This document shows, piece after piece, positions 54,869 to 64,000 of a stretch of 64,000 nucleotides of DNA. The number at the start of each line of letters is the position of its first letter. Within the stretch, counting starts at the first letter, position 1. A model generated the notes under the pieces. The model made no database searches. It saw only the letters and a list, made by a program, of their open reading frames with translations, and was not told where the DNA came from. Both the position numbers and the translations under genes were made by a program. The DNA lies in contig NC_067207.1 of assembly GCF_026262505.1 (NCBI RefSeq), forward strand, positions 16,460,082 to 16,524,081, read 5' to 3'. Origin of the DNA: Trichomonas vaginalis G3. Lineage: Eukaryota > Parabasalia > Trichomonadida > Trichomonadidae.

Positions 54869-56214
54869 TTATTTTGAATTATTGAAATCAAAGAAAAAAA
54901 AATTAGAAAAATTTCTCGAAATTTTTATTTTTAAAAAAATTTTGGATTTTATATTAAAAACTGACACTGGGAGGACGATAGGGCTGGGATTAGAGATACC
55001 CCGCTCACTTGGGAAAAATACGGATCTATAATAGACATGCATGTGATGTCTGTCTCGACTGTAGATTGCACCACTATCAAAAACAAAGTTTGTTGATGAG
55101 AATGATGAAACTTCTGAGAATCGGATACATCCTTCGAAAACACCATATCCGATTCGTGAAAGTGAACTCTCGTTGTTGATATTAAGAGAAACTAAATATG
55201 AACAATCTTTGAAACATTGGTCACCAAGTGTTGAAACACTGTTTGGAAGAGCGACTGATCGAATAGATGTACCTTGAAGTGATGATGAGTCAATTGTAAT
55301 ACAGTTAGAAGGGATATCAATACTACTAAGATTACTACATCCACTGAAAACAAATGCTGGAAGAATTCCATTGCAGATTTGGTTATTTTGGAATTGAACA
55401 CTTGAAAGACCACTGTTCATGAAACAACCAATACCAATAGAAATAATGTTTTCTCTAACTTCAATATGATTTAATGAAACTAATCCGCTGAATGTGTTTT
55501 CACCAAATGTGATATATGAATCTCGGTAAATAACAATTTCTCTGATACTAATACAATCTTGAAATGCATTGTTGCTGATCGTCAATTGAGAAACAGAATG
55601 AAATAGTCTATGAAATTCTTTCATTCCTTTGTTTGTAGAAAATGATGATTCAAATCTGATAGAAGGAATGAATTTGCAGTTCTTGAATGATGAAGAGCCA
55701 ATCTTCGTGATTGTCTCTGGAAATGATATCTCTGAATTCAAAATTGTGTTTTCAAATGCATTGTCTTGAATCTCAACAATCATCTTTCCAAATTCAAATT
55801 TGCTAAGATTAGTACATCCTTGAAATGCTGTTGATTCAATATATTGGATATGGCATTCACCATTGAATCTGATAGATCCGATTTTTGTGTTTCCTCTGAA
55901 GGAACCGACTTTGATTCTTGTAACAGTGTTTAGAAGAATAATTTCTGTTTGTGTTCCAAGGAATTGTGAGATTGTTGTGTTTTGATCTGTATACAAAACA
56001 AATTGTTTATCTAAGTATAAATTTGTATTATTTTGGAATGTTATATTGACATCATCATAATTAGGGAATGCACCACCTCCAATCGTTTTTAATGAAGATG
56101 GCAAAACTATTGTCTTAAGACTTTTACATCCAAAAAATGCATTGTTACCAATTGTTTTAACTAAATCTGGAATTATTATTGAAACCAAATTTGTGGAAGA
56201 GAAACACCAATCAG
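54869..56214 (-). pseudogene. Third BspA-like LRR gene, cut by Polinton 2
   Basis: About 400 codons of LRR_5 units of the classical BspA type (LVKTIGNNAFFGCKSLKTIV; ITKIGSSSFKNCKFIPSIRF; SVSTLGDQCFKDCSYLVSLN). Reading from its 5' side, the sequence begins at CFSSTNLVS because Polinton 2 ends at 56215. Any ATG further upstream in this frame would be contributed by the element's terminal repeat. The 3' end past about 55010 reads into AT-rich DNA and is probably not genuine. The 5' half of the gene should lie beyond the far end of Polinton 2, outside the window. Confidence 0.7.
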
Positions 56215-56443
56215 AGTAGTATATGTTGAAGGGTTGTGTGACTTTTTTTGTAAACGTAAGAATTCTCACATAATTGAACGATTTTGTATCATTTTTTTTA
56301 ACATATGAAGTAAAAAATGTATGATTCTTACGGTTTTTATTCTTACGTTTTTGAATAAATCAAGATTTAAAAAATTGACTTCTTACGTAAAATTAAAACT
56401 AAGTTAAATTTATTTTTTCTTACGTTTTTTAATTCGTAAGAAA

Positions 56444-56923
56444 ATGAGTGGATCAAGATTCGTAACCGTCAATCAATTAATGGATGCTCTTTCACCAATT
56501 CTTGAAAATGTTAAACAAGTAGATGTTTATTTCGATGATTATGTAGAAAGTTTATATTATAAAGGTAAACATAATATTAAACCCATTGCTTTTGCATTTG
56601 ATAATAAATTAATTGAAAATGCAAAAATTTGATCATTAATTCCAGATATTGAATTTATAACAAATATTAATGATAAATGGTTTAAACGAATTCCAACCAC
56701 AAAAGTTCTTTGTAAATTAATGATCAAAACTGAGGAAAAAGAATTTAACGGGTTTAAATATCATCCAAATAAAGTTTCAGAACTAGAAAATGAAAAACTT
56801 CAGAAAAAATTAAACGATAGACTTTCAAATGATCGTATTGAAAAAATAAATAAACTAGCAGAAGTTGCATTTAATAATGAAATATTTGATGAATATAACC
56901 TTGAACTCAGTGATGGGCTTTAA
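56444..56923 (+). pseudogene. Polinton 2-specific terminal gene
   Basis: About 160 codons beginning MSGSRFVTVNQLMDALSPIL, with an acidic aromatic segment (KQVDVYFDDYVESLYY) and a helical C-terminus. It has no counterpart at the equivalent end of Polinton 1 and no recognised domain. It is preceded by a T-rich tract and TAATTCGTAAGAAA like other genes of the element. Lightly damaged. Confidence 0.5.
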
Positions 56924-56999
56924 GGACCCAGGCTCAACGAGTCATGATTTATGAAATCAATAATTTGATTTATTCGCTCTTCAATAATTTCTATTCTTT

Positions 57000-57298
57000 T
57001 TGTTAAATCATCATTTTCATTAATGAGGTGATTCTTGATTGAGGAATAGATTTCAAACTAACCACCCTTTTATTTTTGAAATTTTGAATCCATCAACTTT
57101 AAACATTTTATTCAATTTACATGTTGTCAATTCTTCAAATAATTTTTTATTATTAGCATAATAGTCATTAAATTCTTCAACAGATGAAAAAATTTTTATT
57201 TCAGTAATTGGTTTAACAACGTTTATTTTTTGTTGAACATTTTCGCTTTCATTTATTTCTTCCTCCTCTGTTTCATTTATTTTTAAAATCGGTTTCAT
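57000..57298 (-). pseudogene. Coiled-coil protein of Polinton 2
   Basis: Homologue of 32110-32463: acidic N-terminus (INETEEEEINESENVQQKIN), KITEIKIF-like middle, and the conserved CKLNKMFKVDGFKISKIKG block. The ATG at 57298 follows an AT-rich leader shared with Polinton 1. The 3' part is damaged. Confidence 0.5.
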
Positions 57299-57364
57299 TT
57301 ATCATTAAATAAAAATTAGAATATAAGTGATGAAATATATTTTTTAATTAATATTAAATCAGAA

Positions 57365-57598
57365 ATGGCGCAGGATTCTTTAAAAAATTATGGGATGGAA
57401 TTAAGAAAGCTGCGGGTTGGGTTTATAAAAATTATTAAACCCGTTGCAAACTTTTTGGCACCAGTAGCGAAAACGGCAGGAACTATCATAGGTGGAGTAT
57501 TAGGTACTAAAGCAGGTAATCCGCGATGGGAGCACAAGCAGGTAACGCAATTGGTGGAATTGCTGAAGGAATACTTAATAAAATAGGAGGTAAATAGT
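57365..57598 (+). pseudogene. Small Gly/Ala-rich minor-capsid-like protein of Polinton 2
   Basis: Homologue of 31806-32038, with KPVANFLAPVAKTAGTIIGG and a Gly-rich C-terminus. The hydrophobic helix suggests membrane activity as in minor capsid proteins of related viruses. Damaged; tentative. Confidence 0.45.
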
Positions 57599-57621
57599 GG
57601 AAAAATAAATAAATATTATTT

Positions 57622-57837
57622 TTATCTTAGTATCGGTTGAAGTCTTTGATAAACTTTTTCTCCTTTATTTAATATTTCTCTTATTGGGGCGGCTTTTGGT
57701 GTTATTGATTCAGCAACGTCACTAATTGCTTCTTTATTCTTAAATATCCAATTTGCTCCTTTCTTCATTGTTTCCCAAACTTTATGCGCTCCTCTTTTTA
57801 CTTTATCCCACAGTTTCTTAAATATACCTGCAGCCAT
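57622..57837 (-). CDS. Small basic minor-capsid-like protein of Polinton 2
   Basis: 71 residues, open: MAAGIFKKLWDKVKRGAHKV, then WETMKKGANW and a second helix ending LQPILR. Two amphipathic basic helices. Divergent from the capsid gene, whose ATG lies 70 bp away. Probably a virion or DNA-associated protein; inferred from size, charge and context. Confidence 0.55.
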   Translation of the reverse strand: MAAGIFKKLWDKVKRGAHKVWETMKKGANWIFKNKEAISDVAESITPKAAPIREILNKGEKVYQRLQPILR

Positions 57838-57906
57838 AGTTGATTATTTCATTAAAATTAAAAATTCATTTTCATCTTTTAATTTTGATTTTTTATTTAT
57901 TAATAA

Positions 57907-59545
57907 ATGACGACTAACTATTTGGTGCCAAACACTAAACCGATTAATGGAAATGTGTTTCATTCATTCGAAAAGATAAATGAAATATTCGCAAAGAATG
58001 ACGGTAGAAGATATTATAGAGAACTTGAAAGTTCATGCTATGACTCTGATGCTCCATATTTTGATGATAAACAAACTCATTTAAGAATTACAAATCCGGC
58101 TCATGATGTGAACCAATTAGGTGACACATATATTAAACGCAAAGTTAAAGCAACTCTAGTTTCAAATAAAGCTTTCACATGTGATGCCGCTTTTAAATGC
58201 ATGCGTTTATTCGTTGGTTACAAATCATCAAATCAAAGCTTTAAACAATTAGAAGTAGAAACCGAAAGAGGTGATGCCGGTTATCTTCAGATGGATTGCG
58301 CCCGTGAATCTTTCGCATTTGCAACATATAAACCAAAATCAGAAAGGAAAGTTAAAAAGTTTGTTCATTCGTTATATAATAATGTTCAAAAATATGATAA
58401 CTCAGTATGTGGTAAATATATTGACCCTTCAGAAGTTTTCAAGAAAGCAAATGAAGAAGTTGATGTCACTTTTGATATGATTATTCCGGTAAATGATTTG
58501 TTAGCATTTCAGGCGTTCGATGATTATCCTAAATCATTTGGTGAAATCATTCTTAAATATTATGTTTTCAGGGATACTTTAGTATTTTGTCAGGTTGACC
58601 CGTTAAGAGTTGCTGATTTACAAAATTACGTTTATGAAAAGATAACTGATGAAAATTATGAAAAGATTATGAATCATGTTTATAAATATGATCGCAAATT
58701 CCAACAAATCGGACTTCCTGCCAAATTAATTACAAGCTTAGCCGCTACATCTGCTGACGCAACAGTTGATACGTTATTATTTCATGCACAAAGATGGAAG
58801 TTTTAGAGGATAAATGCATTACACCAGGATACGGTTTAATTGAAGAATCAGTTAAAGCAATACCACGTTTATTCAGTAAGGAAGATCCATTCATGATTCC
58901 AGCTCAACATATTGACGTTCGTTCACTAAATGGAGGTTGCATCACTCCTGAAGGTATCAGCTCAGATTTCTCATACGCTCTTCATAATGTTACAGATGTT
59001 GTGTTAACATTTCCGAAGAATGCAATGCAAAGAACAGTTTTAGAAAATCCAATGCTTCGAGGTCTTCAGGTCACTATAGATTCCAGAAACTTCCCCGATC
59101 AAGCGATGACCACAGTGGGCGACATATTCTTTACACGTATGCTTCAAGCTTCTGATTTAGATGGAGTGAATGAATGCACAGAAGAATACGAGGACTCATT
59201 AACTAGACCACTGAATGATGATATGGCACGCCATTAGCTAGAACATGGAAAGACCAAACTTCATTCTTATGCACTATTCCAGTTCAACGTGATGGAGCGG
59301 GTATATTCTTTGATGGATTAGAAACTTTCAACTCACAAGTTACAGTACAAGTGAAAGCTTATCCAATCATTCAGGGTGAAAATGACACTTACTGTTCAAA
59401 GGTGACAAATCCTCCTCAGGTTTGGTTTACTAGGACTACGTATTGGACATGGACACCGGACGAAGGTTTGAAATATCATCCAACAGGTACACCACCACAG
59501 TATAGAAGTTCATATGATGAAATATTGATGAATAGAAATGTTTAA
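57907..59545 (+). pseudogene. Major capsid protein candidate of Polinton 2, broken
   Basis: About 545 codons, very similar to 29866-31500. The long N-terminal region contains QLGDTYIKRKVKATLVSNKA and IIPVNDLLAFQAFDDYPKSF, and the C-terminal region WTWTPDEGLKYHPTGTPPQY. Assigned as the double jelly-roll capsid by size, conservation and adjacency to the ATPase. A couple of breaks. Confidence 0.65.
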
Positions 59546-59569
59546 AATTATAAATTTATTTTTGATTAA

Positions 59570-60395
59570 ATGGATTTAAATTCATCCACCCCTTATGAAG
59601 AATTAGCAGGAGTATATAATACATACGTAGATGATATGATTAATGAAGCATTGAGTGATAATAGAAATGCTCTATCTAAGGAAAAATTAATGAAAATTCC
59701 ATATTCTGAATGTTACTTAAATTCAATCACTGCAGCAATTGGTAAACAAAATAAAGGTAAAACATTAACGATATTAAAACAAATTATCATTATTGCTAAC
59801 ACTTCCCCCATTCACATGTGTTAATTTATATCAACCGTTCAGGTTCACCTTCAGATGATACATTTGAATCTTTAAAGCATTTAATCAAAATTCCAATTAT
59901 TTATTTATCACAAGAAGAAGCAGAAGATTATTTAAAAAACTTTTTAATGTATAAAGAATTATATAATACAATCAAGAAGCAAGGATTAGAGGATAAAATT
60001 ATTGATAAACAACGGGATGAATTATTTGAAACACTTTCTATTTCAAATTTTGATAAAGAATTTTTGCATTCACTCATTTTTCTAGATGATGCGTGAAATC
60101 AAAACTAATAACAAATGAGAAATCATATTTTAATCAGTTATTAACTCAATGTCGACACATTCAGTGTTCATTCTTCATGGCTGTTCAATACTTCAAAGCA
60201 TTAAGCACAAACATTAAATCAAATCTATCAACACTTTTCATTTTCAGTGGGTTTAGTCGTCAACAGTTGAACGTTATGCTTTATCAAGTGAATTTACCAA
60301 TGAGCATTAATGAACTTTACACACAATATCAACAATTAGGTGAACATGGAAAAATAATAGTTGATTTAAATAAAGGTTCCATTAAATTTGATTAA
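59570..60395 (+). pseudogene. Packaging ATPase of Polinton 2, broken
   Basis: Starts MDLNSSTPYEELAGVYNTYV, 24 bp after the capsid gene. Walker A AAIGKQNKGKT and Walker B LHSLIFLDDA are visible, as in 29017-29842. FtsK/HerA-superfamily genome packaging role inferred from the family. Broken in a few places. Confidence 0.75.
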
Positions 60396-60435
60396 CTTTT
60401 TATAATTAATTTTTATTTTTTATTTATAATTAAAC

Positions 60436-61334
60436 ATGACAGAAATAGCAAATCTTCTACAGGTTCCATTAAAACAAGGGACAAACAAAAAGGGTGCATA
60501 TAATAGAACTATGAAAGTTCCAGACGGAATGAAAGAATTAGTCCACATTGTTGCCGGTCTTCAAAAGGATGTTAAACAAATGAGAAACGTTTTAACATTA
60601 CCAGAAGCTCAAGCATATGCCAAACGTCATGGACCAAATTGGGAAGCACATGAAGCAGACATTACAGGACCAAATGGAAAGCCTGATGGTATAAATGAAG
60701 TTTTCGTTACTGATGGTCAAGGAATATTAAAGTCATAAATGGGTATAAATTAACAATGACGGATTATCCTAAACGTAAAGCATATAATGAATGTTATCCT
60801 ATGCAATTTGATGAAAATGGAAAAGCTGTTAAACAATACATTGGAGAAGGTGAAAATGGTCCAATTAATTCATACCGTTATAATCCATATTCTTATTTCA
60901 ATGAAGAATTAAATGCTGTTGAAGAGGGACCGGATGGATTACCACGATATGTTAATCAGTTTGATGGTCAATATGCATATTTGAGACCTGAAATTCCAGC
61001 TAAGAAATTCTTTAAAGTTGCTTTATTCGATCCAGTGTTCAATGAACAGAAAGAAGCAATGAAAGCAGAATTTAAACCAATTCAAGTGGCAAGAATTTCT
61101 TCATCTTCACTTTCAGAAGCGTTCAAGGAATTGATAAAGAAACCACTTTATTCTCAACAAGGTTATAACTTTGATTTAATTAAAGAAAGTGATAGACGTA
61201 AATTAGAAAAATCAGATGGTTTTAAGAATGCATGTAATGAAATGATTAAAGATATTGTAAATGATAAAATAAGACTGGAAGAAACTCAAAGCAATATCAA
61301 TAACATAATTGGTGCAGTTACAAAGAAAGTATAA
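60436..61334 (+). pseudogene. Polinton conserved protein (about 300 codons), Polinton 2 copy
   Basis: Homologue of 26775-28976 without the mariner. The N-terminal two-thirds are nearly the same as in Polinton 1; the last about 100 codons (LIKKPLYSQQGYNFDLIKES and onward) differ at many positions and end differently. Function unknown. Confidence 0.6.
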
Positions 61335-61418
61335 GCAAACAATGATGAACCTTGGGATATTACCGTAACAACTAAATAAAACTTTAAATATATTTTTCTT
61401 TTTTTTATTCAATTATAA

Positions 61419-62101
61419 ATGAGAAGACGTTTCACAAGTCAAAAGAACACAAACGCAAAAGCAGAGATTACGGTTGGTTATAACGTAAATGATGATAAAT
61501 CACGAATTATTCAAAATGTTAAAGTTAATGTTAGCCCTGAATTAACAAGGTCAGCAACTCAACCAAATTTATTAACTCGTGACTTACCGAAAAAGGAGGA
61601 GGAGCAAAAATGAGAATGGAGACCCAATCATTTTATCTGAACCCGGTAAAGAACCTGTTGAAATTCCCACTTATCCAACATACCCCCCCTCTTTCATCAA
61701 ACATCGAGAACCCAGGAATCTACGATTCCAGTCGCAATGCGCCATATAAAGTAGACATTAATTCTGAATTAATGAAAATTTACCGTGATATAATAATTAA
61801 TAATTATGATTCAATAATAAATTTAATTGACCAATCTGGTTTAATTATTTTACCTTATGAATCATTAATTCACATTATCGCCATTCTTTGTGATGTTCAA
61901 GATTCAGACGTTAAGATTCAATTTTTCATAGATGATGAGGTTTCATGCTGCGGAACAGTTGCAAAAATAAATCCTATAAAGGATATTAGCACAATTAAGA
62001 TATCAAAGAACGGAACAACAACTGAACTTCATTTAACTTATAATGATATATAATAAAATAGTTGATGAATATAAAATATCACTTGAAAAATTCTTTGTTA
62101 A
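61419..62101 (+). pseudogene. Polinton conserved two-part protein, Polinton 2 copy
   Basis: Homologue of 26075-26742, with the basic N-terminus MRRRFTSQKNTNAKAEITVG, proline-rich linker and C-terminal INLIDQSGLIILPYESLIHI. Interrupted. It ends tail-to-tail with the 62108 gene. Confidence 0.55.
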
Positions 62102-62107
62102 GGCTAT

Positions 62108-62587
62108 TTAATATTCAAGCATTAACATTATCGAATAATAATCCTTTGAATCATAATCAATAATAATTGACCTTTCACCAGTTTCTATCGTTTGTTTTAT
62201 TTCTTTTTGTTCCCCACTATCTGGATCGGTCATTGTAATTGTTTTTGTTATAGTATCAGCTTTATCTTTAACTTCAATCTTTTTTCCATCAGGATATTTA
62301 AACCAAAATTCCAAAAATTCGATATTGTCAATCTGTTCATATTTTAATCTATCAATTACATTTTTAATACCATCTGAAAATCTTATGAAATGGTCATTAT
62401 ATGGGTTTGATTGAACTAAATTTGAATGAAGTGAAATATAACCTGTTGATGAATATGACATTGACTCATATTTTCTGAAAACACTAAAATTTATAACATG
62501 AATGAATTTCTTATTCGTTGAATTTATGAATTCTTGAGGTAATCTTATTCTAGTTTTATTTATCACTGGAAAATAACGCTTTACCAT
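62108..62587 (-). CDS. Polinton conserved protein (about 160 aa), Polinton 2 copy
   Basis: Same protein as 25599-26078, with the start at MVKRYFPVINKTRIRLPQEF. Uninterrupted and, by eye, unchanged in sequence, which contrasts with damage in adjacent genes. Divergent from the 62607 gene. Confidence 0.55.
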   Translation of the reverse strand: MVKRYFPVINKTRIRLPQEFINSTNKKFIHVINFSVFRKYESMSYSSTGYISLHSNLVQSNPYNDHFIRFSDGIKNVIDRLKYEQIDNIEFLEFWFKYPDGKKIEVKDKADTITKTITMTDPDSGEQKEIKQTIETGERSIIIDYDSKDYYSIMLMLEY

Positions 62588-62606
62588 ATTTTTAATCGTA
62601 ATAAAA

Positions 62607-63317
62607 ATGTCAATTATCAATATTATTTCGAATAATAGCTGTGAATTAAATTTAACAGTTAGCGGAATTTATAATGTTACTCTCGTTTCTGTGAGTGGTA
62701 AATTTAATCCCATTCTTTTAGACCCTTCAGATTATATATCATTTATTAAAGATGACCTTGAAAAAACGTATGATATGTATATAAATAATGTGATAGCGAA
62801 ATGGGATATTAACATGATTTTAAGTTATTTAAATGAATCATTTATCGTATGGTATGAAGAAAATTTTAAATCAAAACCCGATAAACTTTTTGAACTTGAT
62901 GAAATAAATAACCTTATTAAATTTCCGCTGAAAATTAAATTTTGTACTCCTCATCTTCGTTCATTGTTGGGGATATTAAATTTTGAAAAAGATGTTGGGG
63001 ATGTTTTGTATTCTGACACTGGTTCCAATTTCATTTTAATCAAATGTGATAAAGTTAATACCCCAATGAGATTTTCACATCAAACATTAGACCCTAACTC
63101 TTACCCATCAATACAAAACATTTTATCCATCAACTTAAACACATTTTCTTTATCATATCCGTTTCAATTATCCGGGAATTCATTTATTCTTCATTCAAAA
63201 GATTTATCAAATATTAAATTTAGAATAACTGACCTATTTGATTGTGATTTAGAATTCATGAATGAAATATTATGGCAATTTCAAATAGAAAAAATAGCTG
63301 ATGAGATAACAGATTAA
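62607..63317 (+). CDS. Polinton conserved protein (236 aa), Polinton 2 copy
   Basis: Same protein as 24869-25579 with only a handful of substitutions; uninterrupted. Beta-rich, probably a virion component by context; family not recognised. Confidence 0.6.
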   Translation: MSIINIISNNSCELNLTVSGIYNVTLVSVSGKFNPILLDPSDYISFIKDDLEKTYDMYINNVIAKWDINMILSYLNESFIVWYEENFKSKPDKLFELDEINNLIKFPLKIKFCTPHLRSLLGILNFEKDVGDVLYSDTGSNFILIKCDKVNTPMRFSHQTLDPNSYPSIQNILSINLNTFSLSYPFQLSGNSFILHSKDLSNIKFRITDLFDCDLEFMNEILWQFQIEKIADEITD

Positions 63318-63341
63318 ATATTTATTTTTAAATCATAATAA

Positions 63342-64000
63342 ATGATTAAACAACAGCAACCACAACAACTTAAGGCACAAAGCACCCAGGTCCCTCAGAC
63401 CATTACATACGCCATATATGCATATAATTCAAAGACGGCAGAACAAACGCAAAGGTTGAAATATGGAGATTTGGAGATAGTATTGAAAAATGACCATTTC
63501 GAATTCGTTTGCAAGGGTGGTGCAGTGATATCAAATATAAAAGAAATTTTATTTATGAATTCAAAAATTAAAGGTATAACGGATGATATAACATCAATTC
63601 CACCAGAAGAACAGAGATATTACGCATTAAATGCATTTCCTAAAGTTTTGAAGATTGGAAGATTTAATTTAAATGAGGAATTCATAGAAGGTTTCCTAAA
63701 TGACATAATGAAGAGGCAGATAAGGAATATGTGGATAGTGAGTTAATGAAGAAGGCAAATTTGGTTTATGTTGATGAAAAAGATAATGAAATTAAAGAAA
63801 GGGTTGAATGGTATCATGAATGGACATCAAAGATTTTAAAAACTAAAGCTGATACAGGATGGGTTTCAGGATGTTTAGACCTTAAAGCGGATAAAACATA
63901 TGTTAACGATGAGTTAAATAAGAAAACAGATAAAACATATGTTAACGAAATATACCAAAGTTTGATAGGAACAACAAAAAATATTGAAACTATTGTTGGG
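63342..64000 (+). pseudogene. Fibre-like protein of Polinton 2, truncated by the window
   Basis: Starts MIKQQQPQQLKAQSTQVPQT, matching the start of 23519-24844, and continues with the ADKTYVN-type coiled-coil repeats up to the window edge. It differs in repeat content from Polinton 1 and is damaged within the visible part. The phage-like tip domain would lie outside the window. Confidence 0.6.

Larger units (their letters stand above)
56215..64000. mobile_element. Polinton/Maverick element 2, left part, broken fossil
   Basis: The terminus at about 56215 (AGTAGTATATG...) resembles the Polinton 1 end, sharing the TTTTGTAAACGTAAGAATTC and CGATTTTGTATCATT blocks, but is clearly diverged. Gene order is that of Polinton 1 read from its right end: coiled-coil gene, two small minor-capsid-like genes, major capsid, ATPase, conserved genes, fibre. 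It runs past the window end, so its target duplication and polymerase half are not visible. The visible part has roughly ten breaks. It is inserted in an LRR gene. Confidence 0.88.

Noticed and set aside
1-64000. tRNA, rRNA or spliceosomal RNA genes
   Set aside because: No cloverleaf with conserved A/B boxes and no rRNA-like conserved blocks were noticed; a covariance-model scan would be decisive.

Overview
The window is AT-rich eukaryotic DNA that looks like a trichomonad (Parabasalia), most likely Trichomonas vaginalis or a close relative. The reasons are intronless genes, BspA-like leucine-rich-repeat (LRR) genes, a tyrosine-kinase-like pseudokinase with helical repeats, a mariner of about 1.3 kb resembling what I recall of Tvmar1, and Polinton/Maverick elements with KilA-N genes. 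The species is an inference; no rRNA or tRNA gene was seen.

Layout. 1-2861: a secreted beta-helix-like gene split by a TTAA-flanked transposon. 3090-6380: a pseudokinase with a 3.4-kb TIR element (6434-9830, 7-bp target duplication) lodged 54 bp upstream of its start codon. 9838-42995: two tandem copies of a unit carrying a BspA-like LRR gene. Copy A (11097-36877) is split by Polinton 1 (11656-32805) and by a mariner (34842-36142). Copy B (39073-42821) is split only by a 210-bp MITE and preserves the empty target site of Polinton 1. 44031-45461: a seven-transmembrane GOST/lung-7TM protein. 45897-50630: four more beta-helix-like paralogues around a small GC-richer gene. 50854-54445: a BspA fragment and an array of hairpins, itself split by a 2.28-kb MULE-like element with 9-bp target duplications. 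54869-64000: a third BspA-type LRR gene cut by Polinton 2, which runs off the window end in the opposite orientation to Polinton 1.

Polinton 1 is 21,150 bp, with perfect 233-bp terminal inverted repeats and 6-bp target duplications (gacata). From left to right it carries small proteins, an EF-hand-like protein, protein-primed DNA polymerase B with an embedded HNH-type domain, integrase, an AEP-type primase/SF3 helicase, a KilA-N protein, a phage-tail-fibre-like protein, unassigned probable structural genes, a packaging ATPase, a double-jelly-roll-type major capsid candidate and small minor-capsid-like proteins. It is a fossil: its ends look fresh, but its genes carry on the order of fifteen breaks and a mariner sits inside one of them. 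Polinton 2 shares the capsid/packaging half closely but has a different end.

The most unusual feature is the segment at about 19489-23440 in Polinton 1. There the primase/helicase and KilA-N genes each have an almost identical 58-bp promoter next to a copy of a repeat of about 120 bp. Three perfect 121-bp tandem copies lie between the two convergent genes. This looks like a self-contained replication/regulation cassette. Nested insertions give a relative history: LRR unit duplication, then Polinton 1, then mariner.
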